From JAAFIP01 sp043747295 (GTDB lineage Bacteria > Pseudomonadota > Gammaproteobacteria > Burkholderiales > Burkholderiaceae_C), in the NCBI GenBank assembly GCA_043747295.1, contig JAYTPK010000168.1:14740-78739 (forward strand): 64,000 nt of DNA, read 5' to 3'. The translations under genes and the position numbers were made by a program. Under the pieces are notes generated by a model. That model was given only the letters and a program-made list of their open reading frames with translations. It was not told the DNA's origin and did no database searches. How positions within the stretch are numbered: position 1 is the stretch's first letter; every line of letters starts with the position of its first letter. Below are positions 6,787 through 15,391 of this stretch, one piece after another.

Positions 6787-9528
6787 CTAAGGCGTAACAG
6801 TATGCGCACCCAAGCCACTGGCATCGTCAATGGCAAAGCCGTCCCATTGCAGCGCGGGGTCAAACACACTGGCTGCAGCGTTGTCGCCAAACTTGACCGA
6901 AGGCTTGCGCCGCAAAGTGCGGTTTTGCGTGCTGATGTCTCCACTGACCCACGCTGCGCCGGGGTCAAACCCCACTTGACCAAAACGGTCAATCACCACA
7001 CCTGATTTTTCTAGCGTAACAGCATCGTTCCCACTGAAGTTCGCGACTGATACTGTAAAGCTGCCAGTCGTTTTAAATAATGCTGTGGCACCAGAGTTAA
7101 CCAGTACTACCACCGCACCTGGTGCCAAAGTGTTCGTTAAGGTGTAGATATTGCTCACGGTGGTGGCGCCGTTGGTGTACAGCTTAGCGACATAGCTAGA
7201 CAGATCGACCGTGGCCGTGGTGGGGTTGTAAATTTCTAGTGCTTTGTTATTGCTAGTACCTTCAATGTATTCACTGAAAAACAGCTCAGGTGCACCAAGC
7301 GGCGTAGGTGGTGTAAAGGCTGCGGAGGTGATGGTCACCACTGCAGATTTGCTCACTGTTAGTCCAGCCGAATCTATCAAAGTGACCACCACGGTGTAGC
7401 TGCCTGCGGCTGCGTAGGTGTGGGTAACACCGCCTGCTGCGGTCAGCGTGCTGTTAACACTTGAGTCACCCCAGTTGATGGACAAATCCGTCACCGTAGC
7501 TGCGCCGCCCGGCAATGCATCGGTGATGGTGATAGCCAGCGGGGTGCTGGCTATGCCTTTGCTGGGCACGTTGATGTTCAGCACGGGGACGTCTACTGCA
7601 GTATCGGCAGCTAGGGTGAGCGCTACCAACACAGGATCATGGTCAGAGGCACGGTACGGCGTGGCGGCGTAGCGGTCGTCGGTTTTAAACTCAGTGTTGT
7701 AGTCCAAAACTGTGGGCTCGTCGGCATTAATGTGCCACACACCTACGCCAGTGACCTGCGACTGTAAAGTGCTGCTAGCGTACGCGTGGTCTAGCGCGCC
7801 TGTCTCACCGTTAAACACGTAGCTGTAGCGGTCGCTGGCAGGCAAGCGCTTAAGCAAGCTCTCATTGCCCGCAGCTTCTAGCGCTTTGGGTGGGTCTTCT
7901 AGCAAATAGCTGTTGATGTCGCCCATGATGAGCACATCGCTCTCACCGCCTGCTTGCAGCTTGGCTACAAAGCTGTTCAACGCATTAGCTTGCGCAGTGC
8001 GCGCAAGGTTAAAGCAGCCTTGACCTACGTCGGGGTCAGTGGTGGTGGCAGGTGAGCCGCAGCCTTTGCTTTTAAAGTGGTTGACTACAAACCAAAAACT
8101 ACCGTTGTTGGCCACCGATGCAAAACGCTGCGCCAGCGGTGGGCGGCCGCTGGGAGCCACGTAGTTGGCTAGGTCAGCGCCAGTGGGCAGCACCGTGCCA
8201 CCAATGCGTTTGACTTTGGCGGGCTTGTACAGCATGTCCACTTTGATGACATCGGTGCCAAACTTGCCACTGTTAACCGCTGCGTAGGTGCCTGCGCCCA
8301 GCTTGGCGTTCAATGCAGCCACCAGGCTTTGGGTGGCTACGTCGTTGTTATTTTCAATTTCTTCTAGGCCCAACACATCAGCGTCCAGGCCAGCAATAGC
8401 TTCAACTATTTTGGCCTGCTGGCGGGTAAATTCGGCAGCAGTGTTAGCACCTCGGGCTAATGGGTTTTGCGACTGCAGGGTGGTGAAGTAATTGAGCACG
8501 TTAAAGCTAGATACTTTGATATCGCCGGTCAACACGGGCGGTGCAACAGGGCGCGGGTTGGCCTGCGTAAAAACGGGTGCTACAGTAGTCTGCAAGCGGT
8601 AGGCACCAAAGCCTTGGCTCAGTATGCCGGTAAGTTTGGGTACTGTGTCGCCCACGCGGCGTGTACCAGCGCTGCCTGCAGCGCTAAAGTTGGGCGTGGG
8701 ATTGGGGTTGGATGCGCTAGATCCATCGTCCAGCACTATGCGCTCTAGCCTGTTTTGCACAGACGTAGCGCTGGCGTTGCCATTCGTTGGATTGAATTGG
8801 CGGCCATTCAGCGCTAACACCATCTCGCCAAATTGCCCTACGCGAAACGTCTCCACCACAGCCAGCGGTTGGCTAAATTCCACCAGCATGCCCTCGTAGC
8901 GCTCCAGAGCATCGTCGCTGGCCAATGGCAGTGTGATCTGCTTGGGCGTAACTGCTACACCGCTGCCGCATATATTGACCGTGACAGTGCCTGCAAGCTG
9001 GGTAACAGTGCTGCCCACAGCGCCAAACTCAGCTACCTGGCCTTGCACTTGCACATAGTCACCCACCGTCATTTTGGCTACGGTGGCAGTAGGTGCAAAA
9101 ACAAAAATACCTTCTGACGTGAGCGGATCAGCATCGGGCACAGCCTGCTGCATGAAAAAGCCGTTCAGCTGAGTTTTAGTTTGGTTTTGAAACTCACCCA
9201 CCACCACGCCACGCACGGTGACGGTTTGTGATATCAGCGCGCTCGTGGTGCTGGCACCCTGCACGGTGGTGATATCTGTCAGCGGCGCGCTGGCGCTGAC
9301 TGAAGCGCTGCAAGTAGGCAAATTGGCCGCAGGTAGCGTAGAGGTAACCACAGGCATGGTGCTAGTGTTTACGGGTGTAGTTGCAGTGGTGCTTGGGGGT
9401 GTGGTACCGCCGGGCGGGTTAACAGGTGGGGCAGTATCGCTGCCGCCACACGCGGTTAGAAATGCAAGGATGAATGGTGTGCAAATAGCTAGCACGTGGC
9501 GTGTGATCCGCTGATTTTTTAAAGTCAT
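6787..9528 (-). CDS. ExeM/NucH-type extracellular endonuclease with OB-fold, PKD and lamin-tail domains (lipoprotein)
   Basis: 913 residues. The signal sequence ends in a lipobox, FLTAC with C27, followed by a Thr/Pro-rich linker. Domains in order: an OB-fold of the kind found in ExeM/YhcR (~75-190); an endonuclease/exonuclease/phosphatase domain (~335-635) with SFNVLNYF, GLEEIENNND, VVNHFKSKG, IMGDINSY and the catalytic ASDHDPVL; a PKD-like beta domain (~650-735); and a lamin-tail domain (~750-870) with the ALEIYNPT motif. ExeM-type enzymes degrade extracellular DNA and affect biofilms. The lipobox suggests surface anchoring rather than free secretion. A Pho-box-like pair of direct repeats stands 42 bases upstream, pointing to use of DNA as a phosphorus source. 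It has its own transcript and faces away from lysR. Confidence 0.9.
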   Translation of the reverse strand: MTLKNQRITRHVLAICTPFILAFLTACGGSDTAPPVNPPGGTTPPSTTATTPVNTSTMPVVTSTLPAANLPTCSASVSASAPLTDITTVQGASTTSALISQTVTVRGVVVGEFQNQTKTQLNGFFMQQAVPDADPLTSEGIFVFAPTATVAKMTVGDYVQVQGQVAEFGAVGSTVTQLAGTVTVNICGSGVAVTPKQITLPLASDDALERYEGMLVEFSQPLAVVETFRVGQFGEMVLALNGRQFNPTNGNASATSVQNRLERIVLDDGSSASNPNPTPNFSAAGSAGTRRVGDTVPKLTGILSQGFGAYRLQTTVAPVFTQANPRPVAPPVLTGDIKVSSFNVLNYFTTLQSQNPLARGANTAAEFTRQQAKIVEAIAGLDADVLGLEEIENNNDVATQSLVAALNAKLGAGTYAAVNSGKFGTDVIKVDMLYKPAKVKRIGGTVLPTGADLANYVAPSGRPPLAQRFASVANNGSFWFVVNHFKSKGCGSPATTTDPDVGQGCFNLARTAQANALNSFVAKLQAGGESDVLIMGDINSYLLEDPPKALEAAGNESLLKRLPASDRYSYVFNGETGALDHAYASSTLQSQVTGVGVWHINADEPTVLDYNTEFKTDDRYAATPYRASDHDPVLVALTLAADTAVDVPVLNINVPSKGIASTPLAITITDALPGGAATVTDLSINWGDSSVNSTLTAAGGVTHTYAAAGSYTVVVTLIDSAGLTVSKSAVVTITSAAFTPPTPLGAPELFFSEYIEGTSNNKALEIYNPTTATVDLSSYVAKLYTNGATTVSNIYTLTNTLAPGAVVVLVNSGATALFKTTGSFTVSVANFSGNDAVTLEKSGVVIDRFGQVGFDPGAAWVSGDISTQNRTLRRKPSVKFGDNAAASVFDPALQWDGFAIDDASGLGAHTVTP

Positions 9529-9569
9529 AAAGGTCCCTGAACAATAGAGACTCTTTGTAAAGCAAGACT

Positions 9570-9587
9570 ATGACCGAACTATGACAC
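9570..9587 (-). promoter_or_regulatory. Pho-box-like site upstream of the extracellular nuclease gene
   Basis: On the minus strand two 7-mers, GTGTCAT and CGGTCAT, are separated by 4 bases (AGTT), the spacing of the PhoB box (CTGTCAT, 4-base A/T spacer, CTGTCAY). About 14 of 18 positions agree. A TACAAA -10-like element follows about 10 bases later, and the nuclease ATG is at 9528. PhoB control is inference. Confidence 0.55.
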
Positions 9588-9606
9588 GTAAATGTTAAAA
9601 ATGTAT

Positions 9607-10641
9607 CTAGTTGTTCGATAGCCCGTAACTTAAATCCCGTGTTTTACCGCTAAACACGCGGTAGCTAAACACCGTGTAGCCCACTATCACCGGTAGCACT
9701 ACCGCAGCACCGGCAAAGATAATGCGCAGCGCTTCGGGGGCACTGGCGGCTTGCCACACCGTCATGCGGCCCACCACCAGGTAGGGGAACAAGCTGTAGG
9801 CCAGACCATAAAACGCAAGACAAAAAATACCTACTGTGCTGGCAAACGGCACCCATTCGCCGTACGTGTTGCCAGACTGCAAGCGCACTGGCATGCGGCG
9901 CAGGCTACGTCCAGTGATAAAAAATAATAACCCCGTAGCCAGCGGAATAGGTGCGAGCAAAACAATGTAGGGCAATGCAAACCATTTGTTAAAAATCTCT
10001 TGGCTCACCCACGGCGTAGCCAACGACACAGCCGCCACACCCAGCCCGGTTAACCACAAAGCTTCGCGTGCCCAGCGCACCGCCTGTAATTGCAGCGCAC
10101 CTTCAGTTTTCATCACCAGCCAGCAGGCACCCAGCAGGCAGTAGCCCGCTACCAAACACACTGCAATCAGTGCGGCAAAAGCATAGGCGGCCCAGCTGGT
10201 TTCAAAACCTAAAATATAGCTGCCCAACATCCAGCCTTGCGACAGCGCAGCCAGCAGCGAGCCTGCATAAAACGCAGTATTCCACAACGATTTATGGTCA
10301 TCGTGTGCTTTGGCGCGAAAGTCAAATGCTACGCCGCGCAGTATCAAACCCAGCAGCATGATGGCCACTGGCAAATACAGCGCCTGCAAAATCACGCCAT
10401 GTGCTGCCGGAAAACAGGTCAGCAAAATACCCACGCCCAGAACCAGCCAAGTTTCGTTAGCGTCCCAAAACGGACCAATCGAGCTGACCATCACGTCTTT
10501 GTCTGACACCGAGGCGCGGCGCAGCAAAATGCCCACGCCCAGGTCATAACCGTCCAGCACTACATAGGCCAGCATGGCCAGGCCCATCACGCCCATGAAG
10601 ATCACAGGCAACCAGTCGTTGAATGTCGTCAGGTTATGCAT
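9607..10641 (-). CDS. cydB: Cytochrome bd ubiquinol oxidase subunit II (CIO type)
   Basis: 344 residues from ATG 10641, the start that overlaps the cydA stop by 8 bases; the frame extends upstream inside cydA but the family begins at the chosen residue. About eight to nine transmembrane helices. Subunit II hallmarks are VLDGYDLGVGIL near residue 28 and FWDANETWLV near 60, which line the structural heme/quinone cavity. With CydA it reduces oxygen to water using quinol without pumping protons. It is the last gene of gbsR-cydA-cydB. No small CydX-like ORF was recognised after it. Probably used under low oxygen or when the heme-copper oxidase is inhibited. Confidence 0.95.
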   Translation of the reverse strand: MHNLTTFNDWLPVIFMGVMGLAMLAYVVLDGYDLGVGILLRRASVSDKDVMVSSIGPFWDANETWLVLGVGILLTCFPAAHGVILQALYLPVAIMLLGLILRGVAFDFRAKAHDDHKSLWNTAFYAGSLLAALSQGWMLGSYILGFETSWAAYAFAALIAVCLVAGYCLLGACWLVMKTEGALQLQAVRWAREALWLTGLGVAAVSLATPWVSQEIFNKWFALPYIVLLAPIPLATGLLFFITGRSLRRMPVRLQSGNTYGEWVPFASTVGIFCLAFYGLAYSLFPYLVVGRMTVWQAASAPEALRIIFAGAAVVLPVIVGYTVFSYRVFSGKTRDLSYGLSNN

Positions 10642-12010
10642 AACTGGCCCCTTGTGTTGCAGGTAAAGGTGTCGCGGCATATGCAGGGCTACCAGCCTTG
10701 CGCGCCATGTGGAACACCACCGACACATACGCCACAAGCAATGCTAAGTACACCGTCAAATACATGGCCAAGGTACCCGCTAGCATGGGCGTAGGCACCG
10801 TGGCTGCGGCCTGCGAGGTGCTTAATATGCCGTAGACCAAATAGGGCTGACGGCCAATCTCGGTCACGTACCAGCCCGCTAGCGTGGCCACCCAGCCTGC
10901 AAACGTCATAGCCACCAGCGCGCGGGCCAGCCAAGGCTTAACCTCGCCTTGTTTTTTAAGCTGCCAAGCGCTTAGCCAGCCCACAGCCAGCATTAAAAGC
11001 CCCATACCCACCATCACCCTGAAGGCCCAAAACACAGGGGCCACTGGCGGGTGCTTGCCTTTGAAATCGTCTAGGCCTTTAACCTCGCCGTCCAAGCTGT
11101 GGGTTAAATACAAGCTAGCCAGTTTGGGCATTGCGATTTCAAACTTGTTGCTGCGGGTGGCCTCATCGGGCAGTGCAAACAGCACAGCGCTAGCGCCCTT
11201 TTGCGTTTGCCAAATGCCCTCCATCGCAGCCAGCTTGGCGGGCTGGTGCTGTAGCGTGGCCAGGCCATGCAGGTCACCCAGCACGATCTGTAGGGGCAAC
11301 ACCACCGCCGCCATCACCACGCCCGTGCGCAGGGCCGACAGCACTGCGGGCACGCGGTCACCACGCAGCCAGCGGTAAGCGCTGATGCCTGCAATGACGA
11401 AAGCCACCGTGGCAAAACACGCTGTCATCATGTGGGCAAATTTGTAGGGGAACGAAGGGTTAAAGATAATGGCAAACCAGTCGGTGGCATACGCCACCAT
11501 TGCGCCAGTTTGCGGGTCGGGCCGCATCTCAAAACCAGCAGGCGTTTGCATCCAAGAGTTCAGCGCCAATATCCAAAACGCTGACATGCTGGTGCCAAAA
11601 GCTACCAAAAATGTCGCTATGGTATGCACCCGGTTACTGACCCGCTGCATGCCAAACAGCATGATGCCTAAGAAAGTAGCCTCTAGGAAAAACGCCGTCA
11701 TCACCTCATAAGCCAACAGGGGCCCAGCGATGTTGCCCACCGTCTTCATAAAGCCCGGCCAATTGGTACCAAACTGAAAACTCATGGTGATGCCGCTGAC
11801 CACACCCAAGGCAAATGTCAACGCAAACACCTTGACCCAAAAGCCGTAAGCGTCCATCCATTTAGCGTCTTTGGTGCTGTTAAATCGCAGCTTAAAAAAC
11901 AGCAACACCCAGGCTAGCGCGATGGTGATGGTAGGAAACAAAATATGAAAACTGATGTTGGCTGCAAACTGAATGCGGTGCAAGATCAGCGGATCAAACG
12001 GTTCTGTCAT
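10634..12010 (-). CDS. cydA: Cytochrome bd ubiquinol oxidase subunit I, short Q-loop / CIO type
   Basis: 458 residues, shorter than the ~520 of E. coli CydA because the quinol (Q) loop lacks the C-terminal insertion, as in cyanide-insensitive oxidase (CioA) forms. The heme ligand region is FAANISFHILFPTITIA with H22. YEVMTAFFLEATFLG carries the conserved glutamates, and EIGRQPYLVYG is the GRQP motif with Tyr in place of the usual Trp. Nine helices are expected. Its start is 21 bases after the gbsR stop, so one transcript likely carries all three genes. Whether it is truly cyanide-resistant cannot be judged from the sequence. Confidence 0.95.
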   Translation of the reverse strand: MTEPFDPLILHRIQFAANISFHILFPTITIALAWVLLFFKLRFNSTKDAKWMDAYGFWVKVFALTFALGVVSGITMSFQFGTNWPGFMKTVGNIAGPLLAYEVMTAFFLEATFLGIMLFGMQRVSNRVHTIATFLVAFGTSMSAFWILALNSWMQTPAGFEMRPDPQTGAMVAYATDWFAIIFNPSFPYKFAHMMTACFATVAFVIAGISAYRWLRGDRVPAVLSALRTGVVMAAVVLPLQIVLGDLHGLATLQHQPAKLAAMEGIWQTQKGASAVLFALPDEATRSNKFEIAMPKLASLYLTHSLDGEVKGLDDFKGKHPPVAPVFWAFRVMVGMGLLMLAVGWLSAWQLKKQGEVKPWLARALVAMTFAGWVATLAGWYVTEIGRQPYLVYGILSTSQAAATVPTPMLAGTLAMYLTVYLALLVAYVSVVFHMARKAGSPAYAATPLPATQGASYA

Positions 12011-12031
12011 AGCTGTGCTCCTAAAGAAAAC

Positions 12032-12625
12032 TCAAAACTCTGCTGGCAACTGCAACCCCGTAGGCAATGGCTCTGCCTTACGTCCACCCAAGCCCAGTTT
12101 TTCTTTGAACTCTAAAAACTTTTGCGCTTTAGCGCCTAGCTTCATCAGCTGGCGCAGCGTGTGCTCGTCTAGTTTTTGCACATCTGCCATCCAATCCGTG
12201 ACCAGCTCGATCAGCTCATGCATATCGCCCATGCGCTTTTGCGCGAAGACGTCTTGCGGGTTGGTGGGCGCATGCAGCAGTGCATCGCGCAGCATGGTCA
12301 GCGTAGGGTCGATCTCGCGTTTACGCCGCTCGTCAGCCAAGGTCCGAAAAATGGCCCATACGTCCTCGGGTGCCGAGAAGTACTCACGCCGATCGCCGGG
12401 TAAATGCTGCAGCCGCACCAGCCGCCACGAGTCCAGCTCTTTCAGCCCCATGCTAACGTTAGAGCGCGAGAAAGCTAGCGCCTCAGCTATCTCGTCTGCG
12501 TTAATCGGCTTTTCACTCACAAACAGCAGCGCATAGATTTGCCCCACGGTGCGGTTAATGCCCCAGCGGCTTCCCATCTCGCCAAAATGCAGAACAAAGC
12601 TTTGGGCTAACGGCGTGAGATTCAT
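12032..12625 (-). CDS. GbsR/MarR family transcriptional regulator
   Basis: 197 residues. The winged-helix part covers about 25-95 (GINRTVGQIYALLFVSEKP, EIAEALAFSRSNVSMGLKEL, LPGDRREYFSAPEDVW), the pattern of GbsR-like MarR regulators; the helical C-terminal half is probably the dimer interface. It is the first gene of gbsR-cydAB, and such regulators are often placed directly upstream of cydAB/cioAB in Betaproteobacteria (recollection). An inverted repeat 13-32 bases before its start is a good autoregulatory operator. The signal sensed is unknown. Confidence 0.85.
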   Translation of the reverse strand: MNLTPLAQSFVLHFGEMGSRWGINRTVGQIYALLFVSEKPINADEIAEALAFSRSNVSMGLKELDSWRLVRLQHLPGDRREYFSAPEDVWAIFRTLADERRKREIDPTLTMLRDALLHAPTNPQDVFAQKRMGDMHELIELVTDWMADVQKLDEHTLRQLMKLGAKAQKFLEFKEKLGLGGRKAEPLPTGLQLPAEF

Positions 12626-12637
12626 GGAATTCCTTGG

Positions 12638-12657
12638 ATTTCAATAATTACTGAAAT
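12638..12657. promoter_or_regulatory. Candidate operator of the GbsR-like regulator
   Basis: Inverted repeat ATTTCA, 8 bases, TGAAAT in AT-rich DNA 13-32 bases before the regulator start. The form is usual for MarR-family dimers, and the place would let bound regulator block its own transcription or initiation. Confidence 0.5.
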
Positions 12658-12743
12658 TATAAGAAACTCAAAGAAATATACAAGGGTTATTACTTATTAC
12701 CTGCGCTGTCAGCAGGTGAATAGCCATGGTTGGGCTCGGTATT

Positions 12744-12841
12744 TACTATCGATTTCATAGCTGTCTGAGTAATGAATACTTGGACTAACAGCATATTTTG
12801 TTGGTAAAAGTGCCGTTTTAGTGCTTTTTGTGGTTCTTTGT
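12744..12841 (-). repeat. Dispersed repeat, copy 2 (intergenic, with long conserved flank)
   Basis: Minus-strand reading: flank AAAAAGCACTAAAAC and CACTTTTACCAAC, then the core TTAGTCCAAGTATTCATTAC, CAGCTATG and AAATCGATAGTA. One base is inserted before TAGTCC. The flank matches copy 7 (35983-36084), showing the family unit can reach about 100 bp. Confidence 0.85.
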
Positions 12842-12849
12842 ATTGGGAC

Positions 12850-12934
12850 GCGATCTGCTGCGGCGTGTGCCTTATGCCAACCGGACCTGAGGCCCTTGAT
12901 TGGTTGTCATAGGGCACACGCCACAGCAAATCGC
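12850..12934. repeat. Long inverted repeat (27-base arms) in the gbsR / FAD-oxidoreductase gap
   Basis: Arms 12850-12876 and 12908-12934 pair at 24 of 27 positions; two of the three mismatches become G-U pairs in a minus-strand RNA. The loop adds a second 5-bp helix (CAACC with GGTTG). Such a hairpin could be a small structured RNA, a termination/processing signal or a nonautonomous mobile element remnant. It directly adjoins the flank of repeat copy 2. No T tract follows. Confidence 0.7.
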
Positions 12935-13210
12935 TTGCACGAGGCTGGGGAACGGCGCGCATGTTTGCAGAGATTTTCTCAGCGATAGATCCCGCCGCCC
13001 GACCAAGGTAAACAACGAACCAATGCATTACCAATGGGTAAGCTCAGCAACAGCAACGCGCTATGAATAACCTCACGCTTCTTTAAGATCAAAGTGGAAT
13101 CCTCAGCGCTGCGGGCATGCCGCGATAGGGTACGAGCGTCGTGGTCAGCTTTTGAATATCGGTCAACAGCTCAATGCTCATATGGCCCAAATTGCGTGTA
13201 GAGTCGTGGC
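12935..13210. other. Gap without a recognisable gene
   Basis: With the preceding repeat and hairpin this forms a gap of about 585 bp. A minus-strand 30-codon frame at 13089-13181 begins MSIELLTDIQKL and could be a gene remnant, but it has no homolog I recognise. No promoter, tRNA or terminator is convincing. Confidence 0.4.
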
Positions 13211-14299
13211 ATGACTTCACGCACACCCCTCCGCCCCAAATCCTCACGCTCTAAAAACATTGCCATCATTGGCGCAGGCTTAGCCGGCATCACGGCGGCG
13301 CGCACACACATGCAGGCGGGCCATCAAGTAACGGTGTTTGAAAAAAGCCGCAGCGTGGGTGGGCGCATGTCTACCCGGCGTACTGAGTTTGGTAGCTTTG
13401 ACCATGGCGCGCAGTACTTTACCGTGCGCGATGCGCGCTTTCGCACTTTGATGCAGTGGGCGCTAGCCACAGCACCTGATGTAGCCCGCCCATGGGCTGC
13501 TAACGCGGTGCGCGTGCTAGACGAAAGCGGCCGCAAAGCTGCAGCTGCCCTACCCACCAGCGAACCTCATTGGGTGGGCCAACCGGGCATGAATTCACTG
13601 GCCGTGCACTGCGCAGGCCCACTGGCCGATGCTGGCCGACTGATGCTCAATACCCGCATCCACCGCATTACCCACACAGCCGCTGGCTGGCACCTCAACG
13701 CTGTGGACGCCAACGACCTGGACGCTGTTTACGGCGGCTTTGACCAAGTGATATTGGCCCTGCCCAGCATGCAGGCGCGTGAGATGCTGGTCAACTCTGA
13801 GCACCACGAGGCCTGGGCCAGCGCGCTGGCCAAAGTGGTGGTAGCCCCCTGCTGGACGCTCATGCTGGCCTACCCCAGCGCTGTAACCGTAGCCCCGCGC
13901 GCAGCCGCTGTACCCCTTGGTCCCCAGTGGAGCGCAGCGCGCAGCACCCACCACCGCGTAGCCTGGCTGGCACGTGAATCGTCCAAGCCTGGCCGCGACA
14001 CCATCGAGCGCTGGACCGTACAAGCCAGCGCCGACTGGAGCCGCGAACACTTAGAAGACGACGCTGCACGCGTGAAAGCCAAACTACTCAAAGCCTTTGC
14101 CGAAATCACCGGCATCCGCGCCGAACCCGACTATGCCGAAGTACACCGCTGGCGCTTTGCTAAAACCGAAACGCCGTTAGGTAAAAACTACCTGTGGGAC
14201 GCCAAAACCGGCCTAGGTATCTGCGGCGACTGGTGCATAGGCCACCGCGTTGAAGACGCTTTTATCAGCGGGTTAGAGCTGGCACTGGCTACTAAATAA
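13211..14299 (+). CDS. FAD-dependent amine-oxidase-like / renalase-type oxidoreductase
   Basis: 362 residues. The Rossmann motif NIAIIGAGLAGITAA (16-30) is followed by FEKSRSVGGRMSTRR, the dinucleotide-binding signature with the GGR-M-T motif of amine-oxidase / renalase-like flavoproteins, and by FDHGAQYFTVRD. A C-terminal GLGICGDWCIGHRVEDAFISG (~338-358) closes the FAD site. This corresponds to the COG3380 group of predicted NAD/FAD-dependent oxidoreductases, whose substrates are mostly unknown. There is an Arg/Lys/Ser-rich 15-residue leader before the fold. It is followed after 10 bases by gluQ, probably one transcript. Cytoplasmic: no signal peptide. Confidence 0.8.
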   Translation: MTSRTPLRPKSSRSKNIAIIGAGLAGITAARTHMQAGHQVTVFEKSRSVGGRMSTRRTEFGSFDHGAQYFTVRDARFRTLMQWALATAPDVARPWAANAVRVLDESGRKAAAALPTSEPHWVGQPGMNSLAVHCAGPLADAGRLMLNTRIHRITHTAAGWHLNAVDANDLDAVYGGFDQVILALPSMQAREMLVNSEHHEAWASALAKVVVAPCWTLMLAYPSAVTVAPRAAAVPLGPQWSAARSTHHRVAWLARESSKPGRDTIERWTVQASADWSREHLEDDAARVKAKLLKAFAEITGIRAEPDYAEVHRWRFAKTETPLGKNYLWDAKTGLGICGDWCIGHRVEDAFISGLELALATK

Positions 14300-14309
14300 A
14301 GAACCTGGC

Positions 14310-15335
14310 TTGAGTGCCGCAGTCGAAGTGGCAAGCTTGCGAACCAGTTACGTCGGACGTTTTGCGCCCTCACCTACCGGGCCACTGCACGCAGGATCGC
14401 TGGTAGCGGCGCTGGCCAGCTGGCTTGATGCGCGTGCGCATGGCGGCCGCTGGCTAGTACGCATCGAAGACGTTGACACCCCCCGCTGCGTGCCCGGTGC
14501 TGACCACAATATGCTGCAGCAGCTAGCGCAGTGCGGTTTGGTCCCCGATGAGCCACCGGTGTACCAGTCGCAGCGCGGAGTACATTACCAGGCCGCCCTA
14601 GACACTCTGAAACTGGCGCAATATGCCTACCCCTGCACTTGCTCGCGCAGTGATATTGAAGCCGTGTGGCAAGCCAGGGGCTTAGCCAAACCGCGCCATG
14701 GCGAGCTGATCTACCCGGGCACTTGTCGTCACAGTGCTGCGGCTGTTGATAACCTGCAACGTAGCCCTGCTTGGCGTTTTAAAACTGACTTTTCACAACA
14801 AAATCAGCCTGTAGTCCAAGTATCTGCTACTCAAGCAGCTATTAAAGATATAGCAAGCACACTTCAACCTTGCGCCGCAATTGTAGATTGGACAGATCGC
14901 CGCTTGGGCCCGCAAACGCAATCGGTGGCCACCGCAGTGGGTGACTTTGTACTGCGCCGCGCTGACAGCCTGTGGGCGTATCAGCTGGCTGTGGTGGTAG
15001 ACGATGCGCTGCAAGGCGTTACCCACGTGGTGCGAGGTGAAGATTTAGCCGACAACACCGCACGGCAAATCTTGCTGCAGCATGCGCTGGGCTACCCCAC
15101 ACCGCGGTACCTGCACACGCCACTGCAACTGGCAGCGGATGGACAAAAATTGTCTAAACAAAATGGTGCTCAGGCACTTCAACTTGGCAGCACAGAGGCA
15201 GCGTCCAGCGCTTTAATACAGGCTGCAAAAGCACTAAAACTTAATCCAAATGGATACAGTTATGCCAATAAATCAAACTATCTGGGACAATTGTTGCCTA
15301 ATTTGTTGACACAATGGAAAACCATCTACTACTAA
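14310..15335 (+). CDS. gluQ: Glutamyl-Q tRNA(Asp) synthetase, carrying an in-frame repeat copy
   Basis: 341 residues using TTG 14310 (GTG 14328 also possible); no ATG precedes the fold. GluQ resembles the catalytic half of glutamyl-tRNA synthetase and attaches glutamate to queuosine in tRNA(Asp). RFAPSPTGPLHAGSLVAAL (~17-35) is the HIGH motif; QKLSKQNGAQ (~279-288) replaces KMSKS; CTCSR (~109) and YPGTC (~137) are zinc ligands; and there is no anticodon-binding domain, as expected. Residues ~162-183 (QPVVQVSATQAAIKDIAST) are encoded by dispersed-repeat copy 3, in the variable segment before the conserved IVDWTDRRLG. The frame stays open and the catalytic motifs are intact, so the enzyme is probably active. 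It lies 10 bases after the oxidoreductase gene. Confidence 0.9.
   Translation: MSAAVEVASLRTSYVGRFAPSPTGPLHAGSLVAALASWLDARAHGGRWLVRIEDVDTPRCVPGADHNMLQQLAQCGLVPDEPPVYQSQRGVHYQAALDTLKLAQYAYPCTCSRSDIEAVWQARGLAKPRHGELIYPGTCRHSAAAVDNLQRSPAWRFKTDFSQQNQPVVQVSATQAAIKDIASTLQPCAAIVDWTDRRLGPQTQSVATAVGDFVLRRADSLWAYQLAVVVDDALQGVTHVVRGEDLADNTARQILLQHALGYPTPRYLHTPLQLAADGQKLSKQNGAQALQLGSTEAASSALIQAAKALKLNPNGYSYANKSNYLGQLLPNLLTQWKTIYY
14791..14860 (+). repeat. Dispersed repeat, copy 3 (inside gluQ, in frame)
   Basis: Plus-strand reading: flank TTTCACAACAAAATCAGCC, core TGTAGTCCAAGTATCTGC, CTACTCAAGCAGCTATT and AAAGATATAGCAAGCAC. Read in phase GTA-GTC-CAA it encodes VVQVSATQAAIKDIA with no stop. Confidence 0.9.
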
Positions 15336-15391
15336 AGTGAACACAACATTACAATGCTGGCACTGCCTAAGCAGTTATTTAAAACAGCCAA

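Noticed and set aside
12690..13034. Minus-strand frame of 114 codons across the gap
   Set aside because: It is built from the dispersed repeat (LLVQVFITQTAMKSI part) and the hairpin; composition and lack of any domain make it unlikely to be a gene.
13089..13181. 30-codon minus-strand frame beginning MSIELLTDIQKL
   Set aside because: Too short and without a clear ribosome site or recognised homolog; kept only as a possible remnant in the gap note.
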